Assembly: GCF_932526225.1 (NCBI RefSeq)
Contig: NC_064041.1
Location: 15,472,951-15,536,950 of the forward strand
DNA: 64,000 nt
Reading direction: 5' to 3'
Source of the DNA: Nematostella vectensis
Lineage: Eukaryota; Cnidaria; Anthozoa; Actiniaria; Edwardsiidae
Program-made: the position numbers and the translations under genes
In this document: in pieces, positions 9,941-20,812 of the stretch
Position numbering within the stretch: position 1 is the first letter of the stretch
Layout of the letters: each line of letters opens with the position of its first letter
The notes under the pieces: model-generated
What the model saw: only the letters and a program-made list of their open reading frames with translations
Database searches by the model: none
Told to the model about the DNA's origin: nothing

Positions 9941-10013
9941 GGTCCGTTAGCTCAGTCGGCAGAGCGTGGTGCTAATAACGCTAAGGTCATGGGTTCGAGC
10001 CCCATACGGACCA
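9941..10013 (+). tRNA. tRNA-Ile(AAT)
   Basis: Consensus. Confidence 0.95.
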
Positions 10014-10129
10014 AAAGTTTATTTTTAAATAACCGTCAATGCAGTTTTGTTGACTAGCTAGCCTTTTATTCAAGAACAAAGTTCTCCACAGACTAGCCTG
10101 AGTTGTTGTGATAACAATATTGCAGAAAC

Positions 10130-10211
10130 GGTAGCGTGGCCGAGCGGTCTAAGGCGCTGGTTTTAGGCACCAGTCTCGAAAGAGGCGTGGGTTCGAATCC
10201 CACCGCTGTCA
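10130..10211 (+). tRNA. tRNA-Leu(TAG)
   Basis: C71T; G-T wobble keeps the acceptor stem. Confidence 0.9.
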
Positions 10212-10283
10212 ATTGAATTATTTTTGTAGGTTACTTTTGATACCTTCTTTTGTAAACTAAATCGCTGTAGTTGTATATCAGTT

Positions 10284-10356
10284 GGTCCGTTAGCTCAGTC
10301 GGCAGAGCGTGGTGCTAATAACGCTAAGGTCATGGGTTCGAGCCCCATACGGACCA
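10284..10356 (+). tRNA. tRNA-Ile(AAT)
   Basis: Consensus. Confidence 0.95.
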
Positions 10357-10471
10357 AAAGTTTATTTTTTAATTACCGTCAATGCAGTTGTGTTGACCAG
10401 CTTGTCTTTTATTCAGCAAAAACGTTCTCAACAGACTTGACTAATTGTTGTGATAACAATATTGCAGAAAC

Positions 10472-10553
10472 GGTAGCGTGGCCGAGCGGTCTAAGGCGCT
10501 GGTTTTAGGCACCAGTCTCGAAAGAGGCGTGGGTTCGAATCCCACCGCTGCCA
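10472..10553 (+). tRNA. tRNA-Leu(TAG)
   Basis: Consensus. Confidence 0.96.
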
Positions 10554-10625
10554 ATTGAAATATTTTTGTAGGTTACTTTTGATACCTTCTTTTGTAAACT
10601 AAATCGCTGTAGTTGTATATCAGTT

Positions 10626-10698
10626 GGTCCGTTAGCTCAGTCGGCAGAGCGTGGTGCTAATAACGCTAAGGTCATGGGTTCGAGCCCCATACGGACCA
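10626..10698 (+). tRNA. tRNA-Ile(AAT)
   Basis: Consensus. Confidence 0.95.
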
Positions 10699-10813
10699 AA
10701 AGGTTATTTTTAAAGAACCTTCAATGCAGTTGTGTTGACCAGCTTGTCTTTTATTCAGCAAAAACGTTCTCAACAGACTTGACTAATTGTTGTGATAACA
10801 ATATTGCAGAAAT

Positions 10814-10895
10814 GGTAGCGTGGCCGAGCGGTCTAAGGCGCTGGTTTTAGGCACCAGTCTCGAAAGAGGCGTGGGTTCGAATCCCACCGCTGCCA
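10814..10895 (+). tRNA. tRNA-Leu(TAG)
   Basis: Consensus. Confidence 0.96.
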
Positions 10896-11246
10896 ATTGA
10901 AATATTTTTGTAGGTTACTTTTGATACGTTCTTTTGTAAACTAAATCGCTGTAGTTGTCATGGGTCATGGGTTCGAGGCCCATACGGACCAGCAGTTTAT
11001 TTTTAACTAACCATAGTTGTGTTAACTAGCTAGTCTTTTATTCAGCAACAAAGTTTTCCACAGACTAGACTAAATTGTTGTGATAACAATATTGCAGAAA
11101 CGGCGAGCGGTCTAAGGCGCTGGTTTTAGGCACCAGTCTCGAAAGAGGCGTGGGTTCGAATCCCACCGCTGCCAATTGAATTATTTTTGTAAGTTACTTT
11201 TAAAACCTTCTTTTGTAAACTAAATCGCTGTAGTTGTATATCAGTT

Positions 11247-11319
11247 GGTCCGTTAGCTCAGTCGGCAGAGCGTGGTGCTAATAACGCTAAGGTCATGGGT
11301 TCGAGCCCCATACGGACCA
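11247..11319 (+). tRNA. tRNA-Ile(AAT)
   Basis: Consensus. Confidence 0.95.
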
Positions 11320-11434
11320 AAAGTTTATTTTTTAATTACCGTCAATGCAGTTGTGTTGACCAGCTTGTCTTTTATTCAGCAAAAACGTTCTCCACAGAAT
11401 TGACTAATTGGTGTGATAACAATATTGCAGAAAC

Positions 11435-11515
11435 GGTAGCGTGGCCGAGCGGTCCAAGGCGCTGGTTTTAGGCACCAGTCTTTGAAGAGGCGTGGGTTCC
11501 AATCCCAATGTGCCA
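11435..11515 (+). pseudogene. tRNA-Leu pseudogene, class C
   Basis: Same defects as the copy at 3411. Confidence 0.8.
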
Positions 11516-11587
11516 ATTGAATTATTTTTGTAGGTTACTTTTGATACCTTCTTTTGTAAACTAAATCGCTGTAGTTATATATCAGTT

Positions 11588-11660
11588 GGTCCGTTAGCTC
11601 ACTCGGCAGAGCGTGGTGCTAATAACGCTAAGGTCATGGGTTCGAGCCCCATACGGACCA
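11588..11660 (+). tRNA. tRNA-Ile(AAT)
   Basis: G15C in the A box (CACTCGG), which removes the purine of the Levitt pair. Confidence 0.8.
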
Positions 11661-11775
11661 AAAGTTTATTTTTAAATAACCGTCAATGCAGTTTTGTTGA
11701 CTGGCTAGTCTTTTATTCAGCAAAAACGTCCTCCACAGACTTGACCAATTGTTGTGATAACAATATTGCAGAAAC

Positions 11776-11857
11776 GGTAGCGTGGCCGAGCGGTCTAAGG
11801 CACCGGTTTTAGGCACCAGTCTCGAAAGAGGCGTGGGTTCGAATCCCACCGCTGCCA
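11776..11857 (+). tRNA. tRNA-Leu(TAG)
   Basis: G26A and T28C; C28-A42 mismatch in the anticodon stem. Confidence 0.78.
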
Positions 11858-11929
11858 ATTGAATTATTTTTGTAGGTTACTTTTGATACCTTCTTTTGTA
11901 AACTAAATCGCTGTAGTTGTATATCAGTT

Positions 11930-12002
11930 GGTCCGTTAGCTCAGTCGGCAGAGCGTGGTGCTAATAACGCTAAGGTCATGGGTTCGAGCCCCATACGGAC
12001 CT
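11930..12002 (+). tRNA. tRNA-Ile(AAT)
   Basis: Discriminator T73. Confidence 0.88.
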
Positions 12003-12117
12003 TAAGTTTATTTTTAAAGAACCGTCAATGCAGTTGTGTTGACCAGCTTGTCTTTTATTCAGCAAAAACGTTCTCAACAGACTTGACTAATTGTTGTGAT
12101 AACAATATTGCAGAAAT

Positions 12118-12199
12118 GGTAGCGTGGCCGAGCGGTCTAAGGCGCTGGTTTTAGGCACCAGTCTCGAAAGAGGCGTGGGTTCGAATCCCACCGCTGCCA
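12118..12199 (+). tRNA. tRNA-Leu(TAG)
   Basis: Consensus. Confidence 0.96.
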
Positions 12200-12550
12200 A
12201 TCGCAATATTTTTGTAGGTTACTTTTGATACCTTCTTTTGTAAACTAAATCGCTGTAGTTGTCATGGGTCATGGGATCGAGCCCCATACGGACCAGCAGT
12301 TTATTTTTAACTAACCATAGTTGTGTTAACTAGCTAGTCTTTTATTCAGCAACAAAGTTTTCCACAGACTAGACTAAATTGTTGTGATACCAATATTGCA
12401 GAAACGGCGAGCGGTCTAAGGCGCTGGTTTTAGGCACCAGTCTCGAAAGAGGCGTGGGTTCGAATCCCACCGCTGCCAATTGAATTATTTTTGTAGGTTA
12501 CTTTTGATACCTTCTTTTGTAAACTAAATCGCTGTAGTTGTATATCAGTT

Positions 12551-12623
12551 GGTCCGTTAGCTCAGTCGGCAGAGCGTGGTGCTAATAACTCTAAGGTCAT
12601 GGGTTCGAGCCCCATACGGACCA
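12551..12623 (+). tRNA. tRNA-Ile(AAT)
   Basis: G40T. Confidence 0.8.
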
Positions 12624-12738
12624 AAAGTTTATTTTTAAATAACCGTCAATACAGTTTTGTTGACTAGCTAGTCTTTTATCCAGCAAAAACGTTCTCCACA
12701 GACTTAACTAATTGTTGTGATAACAATATTGCAGAAAC

Positions 12739-12820
12739 GGTAGCGTGGCCGAGCGGTCTAAGGCGCTGGTTTTAGGAACCAGTCTCGAAAGAGGCGTGGG
12801 TTCGAATCCCACCGCTGCCA
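12739..12820 (+). tRNA. tRNA-Leu(TAG)
   Basis: C38A in the anticodon loop. Confidence 0.85.
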
Positions 12821-12892
12821 ATTGAATTATTTTTGTAGATTACTTTTGATACCTTCTTTTGTAAACTAAATCGCTGTAGTTGTATATCAGTT

Positions 12893-12965
12893 GGTCCGTT
12901 AGCTCAGTCGGCAAAGCGTGGTGCTAATAACGCTAAGGTCATGGGTTTGAGCCCCATACGGACAT
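12893..12965 (+). tRNA. tRNA-Ile(AAT), C56T variant
   Basis: G22A, C56T, C72A and T73; a normal Leu follows instead of a class A stub, so this is a recombinant unit. Confidence 0.5.
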
Positions 12966-13080
12966 AAAGTTTATTTTTAAAGAACCGTCAATGCAGTTGT
13001 GTTGACCAGCTTGTCTTTTATTCAGCAAAAACGTTCTCAACAGACTTGACTAATTGTTGTGATAACAATATTGCAGAAAT

Positions 13081-13162
13081 GGTAGCGTGGCCGAGCGGTC
13101 TAAGGCGCTGGTTTTAGGCACCAGTCTCGAAAGAGGCGTGGGTTCGAATCCCACCGCTGCCA
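13081..13162 (+). tRNA. tRNA-Leu(TAG)
   Basis: Consensus. Confidence 0.96.
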
Positions 13163-13234
13163 ATTGAATTATTTTTGTAGATTACTTTTGATACCTTCTT
13201 TTGTAAACTAAATCGCTGTAGTTGTATATCAGTT

Positions 13235-13307
13235 GGTCCGTTAGCTCAGTCGGCAAAGCGTGGTGCTAATAACGCTAAGGTCATGGGTTTGAGCCCCATA
13301 CGGACCA
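13235..13307 (+). tRNA. tRNA-Ile(AAT), C56T variant
   Basis: G22A and C56T. Confidence 0.55.
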
Positions 13308-13523
13308 AAAGTTTATTTTTAAATAACCGTCAATGCAGTTTTGTTGACTAGCTAGTCTTTTATTCAGCAAAAACTTCTCCACAGACTTGACTAATTGTTG
13401 TGATAACAATATTGCAGTGGGTTGCGGTGGGTTCGAATCCCACCGCTGCCAATTGAATTATTTTTGTAGGTTACTTTTGATACCTTCTTTTGTAAACTAA
13501 ATCGCTGTAGTTGTATATCAGTT

Positions 13524-13596
13524 GGTCCGTTAGCTCAGTCGGCAGAGCGTGGTGCTAATAACGCTAAGGTCATGGGTTCGAGCCCCATACGGACCA
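13524..13596 (+). tRNA. tRNA-Ile(AAT)
   Basis: Consensus. Confidence 0.95.
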
Positions 13597-13712
13597 AAAG
13601 TTTATTTTTAAATAACCGTCAATGCAGTTTTGTTGACTAGCTAGCCTTTTATTCAAGAACAAAGTTCTCCACAGACTAGCCTGAGTTGTTGTGATAACAA
13701 TATTGCAGAAAC

Positions 13713-13794
13713 GGTAGCGTGGCCGAGCGGTCTAAGGCGCTGGTTTTAGGCACCAGTCTCGAAAGAGGCGTGGGTTCGAATCCCACCGCTGTCA
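13713..13794 (+). tRNA. tRNA-Leu(TAG)
   Basis: C71T wobble, as at 10130. Confidence 0.9.
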
Positions 13795-13866
13795 ATTGAA
13801 TTATTTTTGTAGGTTACTTTTGATACCTTCTTTTGTAAACTAAATCGCTGTAGTTGTATATCAGTT

Positions 13867-13939
13867 GGTCCGTTAGCTCAGTCGGCAGAGCGTGGTGCTA
13901 ATAACGCTAAGGTCATGGGTTCGAGCCCCATACGGACCA
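13867..13939 (+). tRNA. tRNA-Ile(AAT)
   Basis: Consensus. Confidence 0.95.
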
Positions 13940-14054
13940 AAAGTTTATTTTTTAATTACCGTCAATGCAGTTGTGTTGACCAGCTTGTCTTTTATTCAGC
14001 AAAAACGTTCTCAACAGACTTGACTAATTGTTGTGATAACAATATTGCAGAAAC

Positions 14055-14136
14055 GGTAGCGTGGCCGAGCGGTCTAAGGCGCTGGTTTTAGGCACCAGTC
14101 TCGAAAGAGGCGTGGGTTCGAATCCCACCGCTGCCA
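14055..14136 (+). tRNA. tRNA-Leu(TAG)
   Basis: Consensus. Confidence 0.96.
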
Positions 14137-14208
14137 ATTGAAATATTTTTGTAGGTTACTTTTGATACCTTCTTTTGTAAACTAAATCGCTGTAGTTGTA
14201 TATCAGTT

Positions 14209-14281
14209 GGTCCGTTAGCTCAGTCGGCAGAGCGTGGTGCTAATAACGCTAAGGTCATGGGTTCGAGCCCCATACGGACCA
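14209..14281 (+). tRNA. tRNA-Ile(AAT)
   Basis: Consensus. Confidence 0.95.
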
Positions 14282-14396
14282 AAAGGTTATTTTTAAAGAA
14301 CCTTCAATGCAGTTGTGTTGACCAGCTTGTCTTTTATTCAGCAAAAACGTTCTCAACAGACTTGACTAATTGTTGTGATAACAATATTGCAGAAAT

Positions 14397-14478
14397 GGTA
14401 GCGTGGCCGAGCGGTCTAAGGCGCTGGTTTTAGGCACCAGTCTCGAAAGAGGCGTGGGTTCGAATCCCACCGCTGCCA
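14397..14478 (+). tRNA. tRNA-Leu(TAG)
   Basis: Consensus. Confidence 0.96.
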
Positions 14479-14829
14479 ATTGAAATATTTTTGTAGGTTA
14501 CTTTTGATACGTTCTTTTGTAAACTAAATCGCTGTAGTTGTCATGGGTCATGGGTTCGAGGCCCATACGGACCAGCAGTTTATTTTTAACTAACCATAGT
14601 TGTGTTAACTAGCTAGTCTTTTATTCAGCAACAAAGTTTTCCACAGACTAGACTAAATTGTTGTGATAACAATATTGCAGAAACGGCGAGCGGTCTAAGG
14701 CGCTGGTTTTAGGCACCAGTCTCGAAAGAGGCGTGGGTTCGAATCCCACCGCTGCCAATTGAATTATTTTTGTAAGTTACTTTTAAAACCTTCTTTTGTA
14801 AACTAAATCGCTGTAGTTGTATATCAGTT

Positions 14830-14902
14830 GGTCCGTTAGCTCAGTCGGCAGAGCGTGGTGCTAATAACGCTAAGGTCATGGGTTCGAGCCCCATACGGAC
14901 CA
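14830..14902 (+). tRNA. tRNA-Ile(AAT)
   Basis: Consensus. Confidence 0.95.
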
Positions 14903-15017
14903 AAAGTTTATTTTTTAATTACCGTCAATGCAGTTGTGTTGACCAGCTTGTCTTTTATTCAGCAAAAACGTTCTCCACAGAATTGACTAATTGGTGTGAT
15001 AACAATATTGCAGAAAC

Positions 15018-15098
15018 GGTAGCGTGGCCGAGCGGTCCAAGGCGCTGGTTTTAGGCACCAGTCTTTGAAGAGGCGTGGGTTCCAATCCCAATGTGCCA
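15018..15098 (+). pseudogene. tRNA-Leu pseudogene, class C
   Basis: Same defects as the copy at 3411. Confidence 0.8.
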
Positions 15099-15170
15099 AT
15101 TGAATTATTTTTGTAGGTTACTTTTGATACCTTCTTTTGTAAACTAAATCGCTGTAGTTATATATCAGTT

Positions 15171-15243
15171 GGTCCGTTAGCTCACTCGGCAGAGCGTGGT
15201 GCTAATAACGCTAAGGTCATGGGTTCAAGCCCCATACGGACCA
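15171..15243 (+). tRNA. tRNA-Ile(AAT)
   Basis: G15C and G57A (TTCAAGC); both promoter boxes are altered. Confidence 0.7.
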
Positions 15244-15358
15244 AAAGTTTATTTTTAAATAACCGTCAATGCAGTTTTGTTGACTGGCTAGTCTTTTATT
15301 CAGCAAAAACGTCCTCCACAGACTTGACCAATTGTTGTGATAACAATATTGCAGAAAC

Positions 15359-15440
15359 GGTAGCGTGGCCGAGCGGTCTAAGGCACCGGTTTTAGGCACC
15401 AGTCTCGAAAGAGGCGTGGGTTCGAATCCCACCGCTGCCA
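15359..15440 (+). tRNA. tRNA-Leu(TAG)
   Basis: G26A and T28C, as at 11776. Confidence 0.78.
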
Positions 15441-15512
15441 ATTGAATTATTTTTGTAGGTTACTTTTGATACCTTCTTTTGTAAACTAAATCGCTGTAGT
15501 TGTATATCAGTT

Positions 15513-15585
15513 GGTCCGTTAGCTCAGTCGGCAGAGCGTGGTGCTAATAACGCTAAGGTCATGGGTTCGAGCCCCATACGGACCT
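15513..15585 (+). tRNA. tRNA-Ile(AAT)
   Basis: Discriminator T73. Confidence 0.88.
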
Positions 15586-15700
15586 TAAGTTTATTTTTAA
15601 AGAACCGTCAATGCAGTTGTGTTGACCAGCTTGTCTTTTATTCAGCAAAAACGTTCTCAACAGACTTGACTAATTGTTGTGATAACAATATTGCAGAAAT

Positions 15701-15782
15701 GGTAGCGTGGCCGAGCGGTCTAAGGCGCTGGTTTTAGGCACCAGTCTCGAAAGAGGCGTGGGTTCGAATCCCACCGCTGCCA
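15701..15782 (+). tRNA. tRNA-Leu(TAG)
   Basis: Consensus. Confidence 0.96.
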
Positions 15783-16133
15783 ATCGCAATATTTTTGTAG
15801 GTTACTTTTGATACCTTCTTTTGTAAACTAAATCGCTGTAGTTGTCATGGGTCATGGGATCGAGCCCCATACGGACCAGCAGTTTATTTTTAACTAACCA
15901 TAGTTGTGTTAACTAGCTAGTCTTTTATTCAGCAACAAAGTTTTCCACAGACTAGACTAAATTGTTGTGATACCAATATTGCAGAAACGGCGAGCGGTCT
16001 AAGGCGCTGGTTTTAGGCACCAGTCTCGAAAGAGGCGTGGGTTCGAATCCCACCGCTGCCAATTGAATTATTTTTGTAGGTTACTTTTGATACCTTCTTT
16101 TGTAAACTAAATCGCTGTAGTTGTATATCAGTT

Positions 16134-16206
16134 GGTCCGTTAGCTCAGTCGGCAGAGCGTGGTGCTAATAACTCTAAGGTCATGGGTTCGAGCCCCATAC
16201 GGACCA
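16134..16206 (+). tRNA. tRNA-Ile(AAT)
   Basis: G40T. Confidence 0.8.
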
Positions 16207-16321
16207 AAAGTTTATTTTTAAATAACCGTCAATACAGTTTTGTTGACTAGCTAGTCTTTTATCCAGCAAAAACGTTCTCCACAGACTTAACTAATTGTTG
16301 TGATAACAATATTGCAGAAAC

Positions 16322-16403
16322 GGTAGCGTGGCCGAGCGGTCTAAGGCGCTGGTTTTAGGAACCAGTCTCGAAAGAGGCGTGGGTTCGAATCCCACCGCTG
16401 CCA
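16322..16403 (+). tRNA. tRNA-Leu(TAG)
   Basis: C38A. Confidence 0.85.
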
Positions 16404-16475
16404 ATTGAATTATTTTTGTAGATTACTTTTGATACCTTCTTTTGTAAACTAAATCGCTGTAGTTGTATATCAGTT

Positions 16476-16548
16476 GGTCCGTTAGCTCAGTCGGCAAAGC
16501 GTGGTGCTAATAACGCTAAGGTCATGGGTTTGAGCCCCATACGGACAT
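16476..16548 (+). tRNA. tRNA-Ile(AAT), C56T variant
   Basis: G22A, C56T, C72A and T73; tandem duplicate of 12893. Confidence 0.5.
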
Positions 16549-16663
16549 AAAGTTTATTTTTAAAGAACCGTCAATGCAGTTGTGTTGACCAGCTTGTCTT
16601 TTATTCAGCAAAAACGTTCTCAACAGACTTGACTAATTGTTGTGATAACAATATTGCAGAAAT

Positions 16664-16745
16664 GGTAGCGTGGCCGAGCGGTCTAAGGCGCTGGTTTTAG
16701 GCACCAGTCTCGAAAGAGGCGTGGGTTCGAATCCCACCGCTGCCA
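16664..16745 (+). tRNA. tRNA-Leu(TAG)
   Basis: Consensus. Confidence 0.96.
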
Positions 16746-16817
16746 ATTGAATTATTTTTGTAGATTACTTTTGATACCTTCTTTTGTAAACTAAATCGCT
16801 GTAGTTGTATATCAGTT

Positions 16818-16890
16818 GGTCCGTTAGCTCAGTCGGCAAAGCGTGGTGCTAATAACGCTAAGGTCATGGGTTTGAGCCCCATACGGACCA
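16818..16890 (+). tRNA. tRNA-Ile(AAT), C56T variant
   Basis: G22A and C56T; paralogue of 98 without its T42A change. Confidence 0.55.
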
Positions 16891-17106
16891 AAAGTTTATT
16901 TTTAAATAACCGTCAATGCAGTTTTGTTGACTAGCTAGTCTTTTATTCAGCAAAAACTTCTCCACAGACTTGACTAATTGTTGTGATAACAATATTGCAG
17001 TGGGTTGCGGTGGGTTCGAATCCCACCGCTGCCAATTGAATTATTTTTGTAGGTTACTTTTGATACCTTCTTTTGTAAACTAAATCGCTGTAGTTGTATA
17101 TCAGTT

Positions 17107-17179
17107 GGTCCGTTAGCTCAGTCGGCAGAGCGTGGTGCTAATAACGCTAAGGTCATGGGTTCGAGCCCCATACGTACCA
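17107..17179 (+). tRNA. tRNA-Ile(AAT)
   Basis: G69T. Confidence 0.75.
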
Positions 17180-17295
17180 AAAGTTTATTTTTTAATTACC
17201 GTCAATGCAGTTTTGTTGACTAGCTAGCCTTTTATTCAAGAACAAAGTTCTCCACAGACTAGCCTGAGTTGTTGTGATAACAATATTGCAGAAAC

Positions 17296-17377
17296 GGTAG
17301 CGTGGCCGAGCGGTCTAAGGCGCTGGTTTTAGGCACCAGTCTCGAAAGAGGCGTGGGTTCGAATCCCACCGCTGCCA
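17296..17377 (+). tRNA. tRNA-Leu(TAG)
   Basis: Consensus. Confidence 0.96.
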
Positions 17378-17449
17378 ATTGAATTATTTTTGTAGATTAC
17401 TTTTGATACCTTCTTTTGTAAACTAAATCGCTGTAGTTGTATATCAGTT

Positions 17450-17522
17450 GGTCCGTTAGCTCAGTCGGCAAAGCGTGGTGCTAATAACGCTAAGGTCATG
17501 GGTTTGAGCCCCATACGGACCA
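17450..17522 (+). tRNA. tRNA-Ile(AAT), C56T variant
   Basis: G22A and C56T. Confidence 0.55.
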
Positions 17523-17739
17523 AAAGTTTATTTTTAAATAACCGTCAATGCAGTTTTGTTGACTAGCTAGTCTTTTATTCAGCAAAAACGTTCTCCACAG
17601 ACTTGACTAATTGTTGTGATAACAATATTGCAGTGGGTTGCGGTGGGTTCGAATCCCACCGCTGCCAATTGAATTATTTTTGTAGGTTACTTTTGATACC
17701 TTCTTTTGTAAACTAAATCGCTGTAGTTGTATATCAGTT

Positions 17740-17812
17740 GGTCCGTTAGCTCAGTCGGCAGAGCGTGGTGCTAATAACGCTAAGGTCATGGGTTCGAGCC
17801 CCATACGGACCA
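17740..17812 (+). tRNA. tRNA-Ile(AAT)
   Basis: Consensus. Confidence 0.95.
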
Positions 17813-17928
17813 AAAGTTTATTTTTAAATAACCGTCAATGCAGTTTTGTTGACTAGCTAGCCTTTTATTCAAGAACAAAGTTCTCCACAGACTAGCCTGA
17901 GTTGTTGTGATAACAATATTGCAGAAAC

Positions 17929-18010
17929 GGTAGCGTGGCCGAGCGGTCTAAGGCGCTGGTTTTAGGCACCAGTCTCGAAAGAGGCGTGGGTTCGAATCCC
18001 ACCGCTGCCA
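17929..18010 (+). tRNA. tRNA-Leu(TAG)
   Basis: Consensus. Confidence 0.96.
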
Positions 18011-18082
18011 ATTGAATTATTTTTGTAGATTACTTTTGATACCTTCTTTTGTAAACTAAATCGCTGTAGTTGTATATCAGTT

Positions 18083-18155
18083 GGTCCGTTAGCTCAGTCG
18101 GCAAAGCGTGGTGCTAATAACGCTAAGGTCATGGGTTTGAGCCCCATACGGACCA
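18083..18155 (+). tRNA. tRNA-Ile(AAT), C56T variant
   Basis: G22A and C56T. Confidence 0.55.
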
Positions 18156-18372
18156 AAAGTTTATTTTTAAATAACCGTCAATGCAGTTTTGTTGACTAGC
18201 TAGTCTTTTATTCAGCAAAAACGTTCTCCACAGACTTGACTAATTGTTGTGATAACAATATTGCAGTGGGTTGCGGTGGGTTCGAATCCCACCGCTGCCA
18301 ATTGAATTATTTTTGTAGGTTACTTTTGATACCTTCTTTTGTAAACTAAATCGCTGTAGTTGTATATCAGTT

Positions 18373-18445
18373 GGTCCGTTAGCTCAGTCGGCAGAGCGTG
18401 GTGCTAATAACGCTAAGGTCATGGGTTCGAGCCCCATACGGACCA
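18373..18445 (+). tRNA. tRNA-Ile(AAT)
   Basis: Consensus. Confidence 0.95.
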
Positions 18446-18560
18446 AAAGTTTATTTTTAAATAACCGTCAATGCAGTTGTGTTGACCAGCTTGTCTTTTA
18501 TTCAGCAAAAACGTTCTCAACAGACTTGACTAATTGTTGTGATAACAATATTGCAGAAAT

Positions 18561-18642
18561 GGTTGCGTGGCCGAGCGGTCTAAGGCGCTGGTTTTAGGCA
18601 CCAGTCTCGAAAGAGGCGTGGGTTCGAATCCCACCGCTGCCA
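18561..18642 (+). tRNA. tRNA-Leu(TAG)
   Basis: A4T acceptor mismatch. Confidence 0.8.
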
Positions 18643-18993
18643 ATTGAAATATTTTTGTAGGTTACTTTTGATACCTTCTTTTGTAAACTAATTCGCTGTA
18701 GTTGTCGTGGGTCATGGGTTCGAGCCCCATACGGACCAGCAGTTTATTTTTAACTAACCATAGTTGTGTTAACTAGCTAGTCTTTTATTCAGCAACAAAG
18801 TTTTCCACAGACTAGACTAAATTGTTGTGATAACAATATTGCAGAAACGGCGAGCGGTCTAAGGCGCTGGTTTTAGGCACCAGTCTCGAAAGAGGCGTGG
18901 GTTCGAATCAAACCGCTGCCAATTGAATGATTTTTGTAGGTTACTTTTTATACCTTCTTTTGTAAACTAAATCGCTGTAGTTGTATATCATTT

Positions 18994-19066
18994 GGTCCGT
19001 TAGCTCAGTCGGCAGAGCGTGGTGCTAATAACGCTAAGGTCGTGGGTTCGAGCCCCATACGGACCA
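18994..19066 (+). tRNA. tRNA-Ile(AAT)
   Basis: A49G. Confidence 0.9.
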
Positions 19067-19181
19067 AAAGTTTATTTTTAAATAACCGTCAATGCAGTTT
19101 TGTTGACTGGCTAGTCTTTTATTCAGCAAAAACGTCCTCCACAGACTTGACCAATTGTTGTGATAACAATATTGCAAAAAC

Positions 19182-19263
19182 GGTAGCGTGGCCGAGCGGT
19201 CTAAGGCGCTGGTTTTAGGCACCAGTCTCGAAAGAGGCGTGGGTTCGAATCCCACCGCTGCCA
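19182..19263 (+). tRNA. tRNA-Leu(TAG)
   Basis: Consensus. Confidence 0.95.
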
Positions 19264-19614
19264 ATTGAAATATTTTTGTAGGTTACTTTTGATACCTTCT
19301 TTTGTAAACTAAATCGCTGTAGTTGTCATGGGTCATGGGTTCGAGCCCCATACGGACCAGCAGTTTATTTTTAACTAACCATAGTTGTGTTAACTAGCTA
19401 GTCTTTTATTCAGCAACAAAGTTTTCCACAGACTTGACTAAATTGTTGTGATAACAATATTGCAGAAACGGCGAGCGGTCTAAGGCGCTGGTTTTAGGCA
19501 CCAGTCTCGAAAGAGGCGTGGGTTCGAATCCCACCGCTGCCAATTGAATTATTTTTGTAAGTTACTTTTAAAACCTTCTTTTGTAAACTAAATCGCTGTA
19601 GATGTATATCAGTT

Positions 19615-19687
19615 GGTCCGTTAGCTCAGTCGGCAGAGCGTGGTGCTAATAACGCTAAGGTCATGGGTTCGAGCCCCATACGGACCA
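19615..19687 (+). tRNA. tRNA-Ile(AAT)
   Basis: Consensus. Confidence 0.95.
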
Positions 19688-19942
19688 GCAGTTTATTTTC
19701 AACTAACCATAGTTGTGTTAACTAGCTAGTCTTTTATTCAGCAACAAAGTTTTCCACAGACTAGACTAAATTGTTGTGATAACAATATTGCAGTAACGGC
19801 GAGCGGTCCAAGGCGCTGGTTTTAGGCACCAGTCTCTGAAGAGGCGTGGGTTCGAATCAAACCGCTGCCAATTGAATTATTTTTGTAGGTTACTTTTTAT
19901 ACCTTCTTTTGTAAACTAAATCGCTGTAGTTGTATATCAGTT

Positions 19943-20015
19943 GGTCCGTTAGCTCAGTCGGCAGAGCGTGGTGCTAATAACGCTAAGGTCATGGGTTCGA
20001 GCCCCATACGGACCA
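19943..20015 (+). tRNA. tRNA-Ile(AAT)
   Basis: Consensus. Confidence 0.95.
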
Positions 20016-20130
20016 AAAGTTTATTTTTTAATTACCGTCAATGCAGTTGTGTTGACCAGCTTGTCTTTTATTCAGCAAAAACGTTCTCCACAGAATTGAC
20101 TAATTGGTGTGATAACAATATTGCAGAAAC

Positions 20131-20211
20131 GGTAGCGTGGCCGAGCGGTCCAAGGCGCTGGTTTTAGGCACCAGTCTTTGAAGAGGCGTGGGTTCCAATC
20201 CCAATGTGCCA
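20131..20211 (+). pseudogene. tRNA-Leu pseudogene, class C
   Basis: Paralogue of 3411, differing by one base in the variable arm. Confidence 0.8.
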
Positions 20212-20283
20212 ATTGAATTATTTTTGTAGGTTACTTTTGATACCTTCTTTTGTAAACTAAATCGCTGTAGTTATATATCAGTT

Positions 20284-20356
20284 GGTCCGTTAGCTCAGTC
20301 GGCAGAGCGTGGTGCTAATAACGCTAAGGTCATGGGTTCGAGCCCCATACGGACCA
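20284..20356 (+). tRNA. tRNA-Ile(AAT)
   Basis: Consensus. Confidence 0.95.
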
Positions 20357-20471
20357 AAAGTTTATTTTTAGATAACCGTCAATGCAGTTTTGTCGACTGG
20401 CTAGTCTTTTATTCAGCAAAAACGTCCTCCACAGACTTGACCAATTGTTGTGATAACAATATTGCAGAAAC

Positions 20472-20553
20472 GGTAGCGTGGCCGAGCGGTCTAAGGCGCT
20501 GGTTTTAGGCACCAGTCTCGAAAGAGGCGTGGGTTCGAATCCCACCGCTGCCA
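20472..20553 (+). tRNA. tRNA-Leu(TAG)
   Basis: Consensus. Confidence 0.96.
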
Positions 20554-20625
20554 ATTGAATTATTTTTGTAGGTTACTTTTGATACCTTCTTTTGTAAACT
20601 AAATCGCTGTAGTTGTATATCAGTT

Positions 20626-20698
20626 GGTCCGTTAGCTCAGTCGGCAGAGCGTGGTGCTAATAACGCTAAGGTCATGGGTTCGAGCCCCATACGGACCT
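20626..20698 (+). tRNA. tRNA-Ile(AAT)
   Basis: Discriminator T73. Confidence 0.88.
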
Positions 20699-20812
20699 AA
20701 AGTTTATTTTTAAAGACCGTCAATGCAGTTGTGTTGACCAGCTTGTCTTTTATTCAGCAAAAACGTTCTCAACAGACTTGACTAATTGTTGTGATAACAA
20801 TATTGCAGAAAT

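Larger units (their letters stand above)
9490..13073 (+). repeat. 3.58-kb tandem block, copy 1
   Basis: Followed directly by a second copy at offset 3584, then 3583 after a 1-nt deletion near 13374. Linked rare variants (G26A/T28C Leu, C38A Leu, C72A Ile, G15C Ile) recur in the same order. Confidence 0.9.
13074..16656 (+). repeat. 3.58-kb tandem block, copy 2
   Basis: A partial third copy continues to about 17170. The second copy adds one private change, G57A in the Ile at 15171. Confidence 0.9.
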
